A stretch of 64,000 nucleotides of DNA from UBA5614 sp963667535 (GTDB lineage: Bacteria > Cloacimonadota > Cloacimonadia > Cloacimonadales > Cloacimonadaceae), in the NCBI GenBank assembly GCA_963667535.2, contig CAXXDU010000002.1, positions 1,178,001 through 1,242,000 of the forward strand, in the 5' to 3' direction. Shown piece after piece: positions 58,431 through 64,000 of the stretch (positions within the stretch are counted from its first letter, which is position 1; every line of letters begins with the position of its first letter). Made by a program: the position numbers and the translations under genes. Under the pieces are notes generated by a model. The model made no database searches, was not told the DNA's origin, and saw nothing but the letters and a program-made list of their open reading frames with translations.

Positions 58431-60524
58431 TTAGTATCCTCTAATTCTCTTTAGTATATTTGCCTGCACATTAGTTGGAGTGATTTCGTATTTCTTAAAT
58501 TCCAGAGAATAAACTGCTCTGCCCTGTGATAATGAACGTATTCGGGTAGCATAGCCAAACAATTCACATAATGGAACTTCTGCTACTATTTCCTGCTGAA
58601 ATTCATTATGTCTTCTGAATATTTCCACTTTTCCGCGTTTGGAATTGATATCGCCGATTATATCACCCACAAATTCTTCAGGAGCCAGCACTGTTAGCAT
58701 CATGATGGGTTCCATAATCACAGCGTCTGCTTCACGTAACGCTTTATTGACTGCCATAGCTGTAGCAATATGGAATGCCATTTCACTTGAACTCACAGAA
58801 TCAAACTTTCCGTCAATCAATTCAACCTTGACTCGTTCCACATTACCATTGATCAGAGGGCCATCGTTCAGAGCATTGAAAGCGCTCTCTTCGATTGCTT
58901 TCCAGTAAATAGCCGGGATTTTATCTTCTGAGACTTTGCAGACAAAGACATTCTTCTGTCCTTCCGGCAGGTTGGCTTGCAGCATTGGAGAAAGCCTTAC
59001 TTTAACTGCGGCAAAATTGACTTTGCCATTCATATCGCGTTGGAATGTCTCTTCAGCAGATATTGTCTGGGATATTGTTTCTTTATATGAGACCTGCGGA
59101 GCACCGACGTTTGCCTGCACATTGAATTCACGCTTAAGTCTGTCGATGATGATATCCAGATGCAATTCACCCATACCTGAGATCAGGGTTTGCCCTGTTT
59201 CCTTATCTATGCGCACATTAAAGGTCGGGTCTTCTTCTTCCAGTCTTGCCAGAGCTTCTTTCAGAGCATCCTGGTCAGCTTTGGTTTTGGGCTCAATAGC
59301 AACTGCTATCACTGTATCGGGGAAGTGCATTTTGGAAAGCAAAACATTGATATTATCTGATGTTATTGTATCTCCGGTTACGGTAAGTTTGGGTCCTACA
59401 ATCGCACCAATATCGCCTGCATGCAGAATATCCAGGTCATTTTTGCGGTTACTCATCATTTGCAGAATACGTAATACTCTTTCTCTCTTTCCATTTGTCT
59501 GATTGAAGAAAGTGTCTCCTTTTCGTAAAGTGCCGGAGTAAACTCTGATGTAAATCAGCTTTCCTACGTATTTATCAATCTGAATTTTAAATGCCAAAGC
59601 TACGAGAGGCGCTTTGGGGTCACAAGGAATCTCCATAGGTTCATGAGTAACCGGAGCAAAACCTTCCGCAGCTCCCACATCAAGCGGTGAGGGCAGATAA
59701 TCACAGATAGCATCCAACAATAGCTGAACACCTTTATTCTTTAAAGAACTACCGCATAATACCGGCACGAAAAGATTACGGACAGTTCCCTTGCGGATAG
59801 CTCTTTTCAGCACATCTTCAGGAATGGCTTCACCTTCCAGATAACAGGTCATCAGTTCATCATCAAATTCCGCTACTGCTTCCAGCAACTCTTCTCTGCT
59901 GAATTGTGCTTTATCCAGATAATCATCCGGGATTTCTTCCAAATGTATATCATTGCCCTGAGTCAGAGCATCGAATCTCCACACTTTCATAGTTACAAGG
60001 TCGATAATGCCTTCAAAGTTTTCTTCCCTGCCAATGGGGATATTAATCGGAACAGCCTTGGTTGTAAGTCTTTCATGAATCATTGCTATTACGCTTTCAT
60101 AATCAGCACCAATTCTATCCAATTTATTGACAAAGGCCAGCTTTGGCACATGATAACGCTCTGCCTGATGCCAGACCGTCTCGGATTGAGGCTCAACACC
60201 ACCAACTCCGCAAAAGACTCCTACTGCTCCATCTAAAACACGCAGTGACCTTTCCACTTCTGCTGTAAAATCCACATGCCCGGGTGTATCGATAATATTT
60301 ATCTGTTTATCATGCCAGTGACAGGCAACGGTTGCTGCTGTTATTGTTATCCCGCGTTCACGTTCCTGGTCCATCCAGTCTGTGAAGGTATTCCCGTCAT
60401 GAACTTCACCCATTTTATGCAGAAAACCGGTGTAAAACAGAATCCTCTCTGTTGTAGTGGTCTTTCCTGCATCAATATGTGCAATGATGCCGATGTTGCG
60501 AATCCGGGCTAATTTTGTAATCAT
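58431..60524 (-). CDS. fusA: Elongation factor G
   Basis: The protein has 697 residues. G motifs: IAHIDAGKTTTTERIL, RERGITITAATVACHW, IDTPGHVDFTAEVERSLR and FVNKLDR. Domains II-V are present, with domain IV loop FAAVKVRLSPM and domain V PIMMLTVLAPEEFVGDIIGDINSKRGKVE. The C-terminal segment GYATRIRSLSQGRAVYSLEFKKYE departs somewhat from the usual GYATDLRSxTQGRxxFTMEF. It catalyses translocation and, with RRF, ribosome recycling. It is not in the rpsL-rpsG string but here, on the opposite strand, as a single gene. It could be the main EF-G or one of two paralogues; the window does not say. Confidence 0.95.
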   Translation of the reverse strand: MITKLARIRNIGIIAHIDAGKTTTTERILFYTGFLHKMGEVHDGNTFTDWMDQERERGITITAATVACHWHDKQINIIDTPGHVDFTAEVERSLRVLDGAVGVFCGVGGVEPQSETVWHQAERYHVPKLAFVNKLDRIGADYESVIAMIHERLTTKAVPINIPIGREENFEGIIDLVTMKVWRFDALTQGNDIHLEEIPDDYLDKAQFSREELLEAVAEFDDELMTCYLEGEAIPEDVLKRAIRKGTVRNLFVPVLCGSSLKNKGVQLLLDAICDYLPSPLDVGAAEGFAPVTHEPMEIPCDPKAPLVALAFKIQIDKYVGKLIYIRVYSGTLRKGDTFFNQTNGKRERVLRILQMMSNRKNDLDILHAGDIGAIVGPKLTVTGDTITSDNINVLLSKMHFPDTVIAVAIEPKTKADQDALKEALARLEEEDPTFNVRIDKETGQTLISGMGELHLDIIIDRLKREFNVQANVGAPQVSYKETISQTISAEETFQRDMNGKVNFAAVKVRLSPMLQANLPEGQKNVFVCKVSEDKIPAIYWKAIEESAFNALNDGPLINGNVERVKVELIDGKFDSVSSSEMAFHIATAMAVNKALREADAVIMEPIMMLTVLAPEEFVGDIIGDINSKRGKVEIFRRHNEFQQEIVAEVPLCELFGYATRIRSLSQGRAVYSLEFKKYEITPTNVQANILKRIRGY

Positions 60525-60828
60525 AATTCCTTGCTAATAAATAAGTAATCCATTTCATTTCATCACTGATTAACGTAAAATCAGCATGTTTTCCAAGTAT
60601 ATTTGCGACGTTTTCTCTTTAGTACGAGACAAAAACACAGCTTTAGCTTGTTTGTCCATGAAAAATTTTCAGTAATCCGTGTGATGTCTGTTTTTATTTC
60701 AGGTGCAAAGATACATAGGTGCAGTGTTTTATTATAGGAAAAGCACGAGGCAGTAACTATATTATACAAGTATGTTATCTCACTACTTCTTATTTATCAC
60801 CTCTACATTTCGTGCTTGACGTGGAGGG

Positions 60829-60870
60829 TCTGCAGGGAGTCTGCAGGGAGTTTGCAGGGACTATAGTCCC
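60829..60870. repeat. 11-bp tandem repeat ending in a perfect palindrome
   Basis: There are three units: TCTGCAGGGAG (60829-60839), TCTGCAGGGAG (60840-60850) and TTTGCAGGGAC (60851-60861). The last runs into GGGACTATAGTCCC (60857-60870), a perfect 14-nt palindrome. Degenerate 11-nt units rich in TCT may continue to about 60919. Confidence 0.65.
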
Positions 60871-61052
60871 TGATGAATCTCTGAAGATTCTCTTTTGAGT
60901 CTTTGAATAATCCTCTTGTCAGTTAAGAAATAAACAGGAGATTAACAAGGTATAATAGAATTGAAGTCTGAATAACAAGGATTGTATGTATTAGAAAGAT
61001 AGAAATATATAGTGTTGGGTTGAAATAAATGGTATTGATAAAGAAAAATGAC

Positions 61053-61081
61053 TTGACGCTTGGTAACAACCGGAATATCTT
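61053..61081 (+). promoter_or_regulatory. Promoter of pyrR-pyrF
   Basis: TTGACG (61053-61058) and TATCTT (61076-61081) are separated by exactly 17 nt, 40 nt before the start codon. Confidence 0.6.
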
Positions 61082-61120
61082 TGTGATTATAAGAAATATT
61101 AAGAAAAACTGGAGGTATCC

Positions 61121-61657
61121 ATGCAGACTAAAAGCATAATCATGGATAAGGCTCAGATTGAGCGCACCATACATCGTATGGCACATGAGATAATTGAGCA
61201 GAACAAGGGTTTAGAAAAAATCCGACTGGTGGGAATACGTTCCCGCGGCGTACCTTTGGCTGAAAGAATAGCCAGCTATCTGAAAGAGATTGAGACCACT
61301 GAAATACCGGTAGGCATCATTGACATAACTCTTTACAGAGATGACCTCAGTACGATTTCACACCAACCTGTTATAAAAGGAAGTTCCATCGATTTTGAAA
61401 TGGAAGGTGCGATAGTGATTCTGGTGGATGATGTGCTTTTTACAGGGCGGACAGTGCGTGCAGCGATTGATGCCTTGCTTGATTTTGGCAGACCGCAGCA
61501 GATACAATTGGCGGTTTTAGTTGACCGTGGTCACAGAGAACTTCCTATCAAAGCTGATTACGTGGGAAAGAATGTTCCTACATCAAAAGAAGAAATTATT
61601 AAGGTATCATTTGAGGAGACAGATGGCGAGGACTCGGTCAAAATCGTTTTGGTTTAA
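61121..61657 (+). CDS. pyrR: PyrR: pyrimidine operon regulator / uracil phosphoribosyltransferase
   Basis: The protein has 178 residues. The PRPP-binding loop VILVDDVLFTGRTVRAAIDAL (near residues 98-118) and RLVGIRSRGVPLAERIA, VGIIDITLYRDDL and LVDRGHRELPIKADYVGKNVPT are all diagnostic of PyrR. In Firmicutes it attenuates pyr transcription in response to UMP and has uracil phosphoribosyltransferase activity. No target RNA hairpin was recognised upstream, so here the enzymatic role may dominate. RBS GGAGG. It overlaps pyrF by 35 nt. Confidence 0.95.
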   Translation: MQTKSIIMDKAQIERTIHRMAHEIIEQNKGLEKIRLVGIRSRGVPLAERIASYLKEIETTEIPVGIIDITLYRDDLSTISHQPVIKGSSIDFEMEGAIVILVDDVLFTGRTVRAAIDALLDFGRPQQIQLAVLVDRGHRELPIKADYVGKNVPTSKEEIIKVSFEETDGEDSVKIVLV

Positions 61658-62441
61658 GCAGCAGATAGCCTGGCGGCAAAAGAGGTCTCTCCTTTGCATA
61701 GGGCTTGATTCTGAGCTAAGCCAACTTCCCCAATGCGTTCGCAGCGACAGAAATCCGATATACTCATTCAATAAAGCAATTATTGATGCTACTGCGCCAT
61801 ACGTAGCTGCATATAAACCCAATCTTGCCTTTTATCTGGCAGGCGGAGTCAAAGGTCTGGAAGCGCTCAAGCTGACTATTGAGACAATACCTGAAGAGAT
61901 TTCCGTAATTCTTGATTGCAAGGTGGGGGATATCGGTAATACAATGGATGCCTATATTAAAGCCTTCTTTGAAGAGATGGGCTGCGATGCGATTACATTA
62001 AATCCATTGATGGGCAGAGACGTAATCAAGATGCTGTTGAATGATGAAAAAAGCTTTGCTTTTGCTTTAGCGCTCACTTCCAATCCTTCTGCCAAAGATT
62101 TCCTGCTAAAGAAAGACCTCTATGCAGAAATTGCAGCCTGGATAAGCGGATTCAATCCTAAACAGGTCGGGGCAGTTGTAGGTGCTACTCAAACCGAATA
62201 TCTGAGTAAGATGCGGGAGCTTTTACCTGAACAAATGTTTCTGATACCGGGAATTGGAGCTCAAGGCGGAGATTTGAAAGCAGTACTAGATAATGCTGTT
62301 AATACAGTTGAGGAACCAAATATACTGATAAATTCCTCCCGAGGCATTATCTTCAAGGATAAGACGTCCCGCTTTGCAGAAGTAGCTGCAGAGGAAGCAA
62401 GAAAGCTCAAAGACGAGATTAAAGCAGGGATTATAGATTAA
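61623..62441 (+). CDS. pyrF: Orotidine 5'-phosphate decarboxylase (type 2)
   Basis: I chose ATG 61623 behind GAGGAG; the frame is open further upstream within pyrR but without a suitable site. The protein has 272 residues. Family motifs: LLCIGLDSELSQLP, FNKAIIDATAPYVAAYKPNLAFYLAGG, the catalytic VILDCKVGDIGNTMDAY with Asp-x-Lys-x-x-Asp, DAITLNPLMGRDVI and LIPGIGAQGGD. This is the longer 'type 2' PyrF. It makes UMP from OMP. It is coupled to pyrR by a 35-nt overlap, which links it to pyrimidine control. Confidence 0.96.
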   Translation: MARTRSKSFWFKQQIAWRQKRSLLCIGLDSELSQLPQCVRSDRNPIYSFNKAIIDATAPYVAAYKPNLAFYLAGGVKGLEALKLTIETIPEEISVILDCKVGDIGNTMDAYIKAFFEEMGCDAITLNPLMGRDVIKMLLNDEKSFAFALALTSNPSAKDFLLKKDLYAEIAAWISGFNPKQVGAVVGATQTEYLSKMRELLPEQMFLIPGIGAQGGDLKAVLDNAVNTVEEPNILINSSRGIIFKDKTSRFAEVAAEEARKLKDEIKAGIID

Positions 62442-62450
62442 TCAGTCGAT

Positions 62451-62927
62451 TCAGGTTATTCTGGACATAGCTCCTGTTTCGCAGTTGAAGTGAATCAATT
62501 CCACACCTGCTTCGTCCAGCATTTGTTCTGCCAGTTTATCAGGATAAGTCTCAGCAATATAAACAATTTTAATCTCGGCGTTGATAATCAGTCTGGCGCA
62601 AATGCTACAGGGCTGGTTTGTGCAGTACAATACGGCATTTCTGGTTGATGTGCCATTTATTGCACACTGGATAATGGCATTTTGTTCTGCATGTACACCA
62701 CGGCATAGTTCATGCTTTTCACCGGATGGCACGTTTAATTTTTCCCGTAAACATCCCGTTTCTTTACAATGAGCGATGTTTTTGGGACTGCCGTTATAGC
62801 CTGTGGAGAGGATTTGATTGTCTCTGACTAAAACTGCACCGACTTTACGCCGTAAACAAGTGCCTCTTTGGGCAGCAAGATAAGCCATTTCCATAAAATA
62901 CTTCTGCCAGGAAGGTCTGTCGTTCAT
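62451..62927 (-). CDS. dCMP deaminase / ComEB-like zinc deaminase
   Basis: The protein has 158 residues. The zinc site is HAEQNAIIQCA (His ligand and catalytic Glu) plus NQPCSICARLIINAEI (two Cys ligands). The N-terminal SWQKYFMEMAYLAAQRGTCLRRKVGAVLV and a Cys/His-containing insert (HCKETGCLREKLN, MCRGVHAE-like) are typical of the dCMP deaminase family, which supplies dUMP for thymidylate synthesis. It is convergent with pyrF (9-nt gap) and divergent from aroA. Confidence 0.92.
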   Translation of the reverse strand: MNDRPSWQKYFMEMAYLAAQRGTCLRRKVGAVLVRDNQILSTGYNGSPKNIAHCKETGCLREKLNVPSGEKHELCRGVHAEQNAIIQCAINGTSTRNAVLYCTNQPCSICARLIINAEIKIVYIAETYPDKLAEQMLDEAGVELIHFNCETGAMSRIT

Positions 62928-62953
62928 ATCTTTTCCCCTTCAAATCAGCTTAT

Positions 62954-63013
62954 GTGACAATGTCACTTTTTGTCATATATTTACTTGACAAATAGTTGTC
63001 AAGGCACTATTAG
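62954..63013. promoter_or_regulatory. Divergent control region with TGACA/TGTCA palindromes and aroA promoter
   Basis: GTGAC-AAT-GTCAC (62954-62966) and TTGACAA-ATAG-TTGTCAA (62985-63002) are two palindromes built on the same TGACA/TGTCA half-site. The second overlaps a TTGACA (62985-62990) that pairs with TATTAG (63008-63013) at 17 nt as the likely aroA promoter. A shared regulator could bind both. Confidence 0.45.
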
Positions 63014-63050
63014 ATACAACATCAAAATTAAACAGGGAAAGTAATATCAA

Positions 63051-64000
63051 ATGAATAATCTGTTACCATATCAGGGGGAAGTCAGTCTCTCGGGCTCAAA
63101 GTCAATACTGCAAAGGATTATGCTGATTTGTTCAATTCAGCAGACACGGATTGAACTCTCTCCCGGTTCTCTTTGCGAAGATGTCTTGGAAATGGCGGAA
63201 GCTCTTAAAACTCTTAGTATTATGGCTATTGTAACACCAGATAAAATTATAATCAATTCTGAATGCATGATTCCCCTTGATAAACAAACTGAACCTGTTT
63301 GTTTTAAGGCTTCTGCAACAGCTTTCCGTTTCTGGCTGGCTAGAACTATAATCTGCAAATGTGATACTGAAATAATGCTATCAGAACATCTTTTCAATCG
63401 TCCGTGGCAGTTATTTGCAGAAACCTTGAAGAGCTTTGGCTGTTCTGTCTCAATAACCGATAATATAGATAAAGATTATCCTCACCATATAACAATATCC
63501 CAAGCTACTAAAGCGCCTGATGATATCTGTGTGGATGGGTCAGTCAGCAGCCAGTTCATTTCAGGGTTGATGCTGGTAGCACCGTTGTTACCTGAGGGAT
63601 TGCATCTCAGGTTTGAGCAATTACCTGTGTCTTTTGAGTATCTCAAATTAACAGGATACCTATTGGATTCATTCGGGATAAATTGTAAGATAGAAGCTAA
63701 AGAAATACATATTGCTGCGGGGTCAGTTTATCACTTTCCTGATAATTATCATATAGAATCTGATATGTCGTCGGCTGCTTTCTTCCTGGCTCTGGGTGCG
63801 TTTTCCGAAAATGGAATCAAGCTCGAAACAGGGATTTCTACCAGATGGCAACCGGACTGGGCAGTAATTGATATGATTGAGGGTATGGGAGTCAGTATTA
63901 TCGATACAGGCGAGAGTATTACATCTATAAGAAATACTCTGCAAGGAGTCTGTTTAAACATGCAAGACAATCCCGATCTCTTTCCTGTTTTAGCAATACT
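63051..64000 (+). CDS. aroA: 3-phosphoshikimate 1-carboxyvinyltransferase (EPSP synthase), 3'-truncated
   Basis: The frame opens at ATG 63051 behind AGGGAAAG and is still open at the window end (about 316 of ~420 residues). EPSP synthase features: VSLSGSKSILQRIMLI (PEP/S3P-binding Lys17), SSQFISGLMLVAPLLPEG, the conserved DMSSAAFFLALGAFSENG, and DNPDLFPVLAI. The PEP loop reads KASATAFRFW at 86-95, with Ala89 where most class I enzymes have Gly, and no usual GN start. The sequence is divergent overall. It makes EPSP in the shikimate pathway. Confidence 0.88.
   Translation, partial: MNNLLPYQGEVSLSGSKSILQRIMLICSIQQTRIELSPGSLCEDVLEMAEALKTLSIMAIVTPDKIIINSECMIPLDKQTEPVCFKASATAFRFWLARTIICKCDTEIMLSEHLFNRPWQLFAETLKSFGCSVSITDNIDKDYPHHITISQATKAPDDICVDGSVSSQFISGLMLVAPLLPEGLHLRFEQLPVSFEYLKLTGYLLDSFGINCKIEAKEIHIAAGSVYHFPDNYHIESDMSSAAFFLALGAFSENGIKLETGISTRWQPDWAVIDMIEGMGVSIIDTGESITSIRNTLQGVCLNMQDNPDLFPVLAI

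Larger units (their letters stand above)
60525..61120. other. 596-nt divergent region between fusA and pyrR
   Basis: It contains an 11-bp tandem array and palindrome (60829-60870) and the pyrR promoter. A short open frame on the minus strand (60581-60769) has no good start and is not called. No PyrR-type antiterminator hairpin was recognised. Confidence 0.55.

Noticed and set aside
60581..60769. 62-codon frame on the minus strand upstream of fusA
   Set aside because: No convincing ribosome-binding site, odd Cys/Lys-rich composition, and it lies in the probable fusA leader.
61521..61622. Longer pyrF starting inside pyrR
   Set aside because: The extra 34 codons do not resemble PyrF and lack a ribosome-binding site; ATG 61623 has one.

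Overview
The window looks like a contiguous piece of an AT-rich bacterial chromosome. The best guess is a member of Candidatus Cloacimonadota or a related FCB-group lineage. This rests on large secreted proteins with choice-of-anchor-J, FN3-like and FlgD-like C-terminal sorting domains of the type IX secretion kind, a PorV/PorQ-like outer-membrane protein, two-membrane efflux systems and lipoproteins. The assignment is inference from gene content; no rRNA is present. No CRISPR array, intact insertion sequence, prophage or replication origin was seen.

Layout. 1-9.7 kb: a 5'-truncated SUMF1/FGE-like protein, then genes on the minus strand: a conserved hypothetical, YjbQ, a HAD phosphatase and an MscS channel; a cyclophilin; and an RND efflux pump with its adaptor. 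10-16.7 kb: a secreted 987-residue protein with a sorting domain, a GNAT acetyltransferase, a putative envelope protein, a lipoprotein and a YgjP-like metallopeptidase. 16.7-17.3 kb: a non-coding array of seven alternating hairpins. 17.3-31.7 kb: the information-processing core, tRNA-Thr, Tyr, Gly, Thr, then tuf, rpmG, tRNA-Trp, secE, nusG, rplKAJL, rpoBC and rpsL-rpsG, closed by a strong terminator. fusA is not in this string; an EF-G gene lies about 27 kb further on in the opposite orientation. 31.7-34.3 kb: repeat-rich non-coding DNA around a lone AAA+ ATPase with an unrecognised Cys/His-containing N-terminal half. 34.3-47.9 kb: a secretome block with a 1602-residue adhesin-like protein, a 971-residue multidomain protein, an M1-family aminopeptidase and a PorV/PorQ-like protein. 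47.9-53.4 kb: a DUF3795 protein, a membrane protein, a thioesterase, a sugar-nucleotide epimerase, murA, prmC and a signalling pair (STAS protein plus a pseudo-receiver/HATPase protein). 53.7-57.8 kb: a MacAB-like ABC export operon and a DUF697-like protein. 57.8-58.4 kb: a GIY-YIG gene bracketed by four REP-like hairpin elements. 58.4-64 kb: fusA, pyrR-pyrF, a dCMP deaminase and the start of a divergent aroA.

How parts fit together. The core block makes the transcription and translation machinery, with visible structures at nusG-rplK and rplL-rpoB and a terminator after rpsG. The three proteins with FlgD-like tails are probable cargo of a type IX-like secretion system, and the PorV-like protein is a plausible component of it. 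RND and MacAB-like systems span the envelope, but no outer-membrane TolC partner lies in the window.

The least expected material is non-coding: two related ~190-bp elements with inverted ends and internal 11-bp tandem repeats, further unrelated 11-bp-period arrays in other gaps, the alternating hairpin array, and the REP-like cluster at the GIY-YIG gene. Among coding observations, the most interesting are a possible -1 frameshift extension of the cyclophilin and a receiver domain that has lost its phospho-acceptor Asp. Promoter calls share a TTGAC-N16/17-TAnnnT pattern that recurs in front of many genes.
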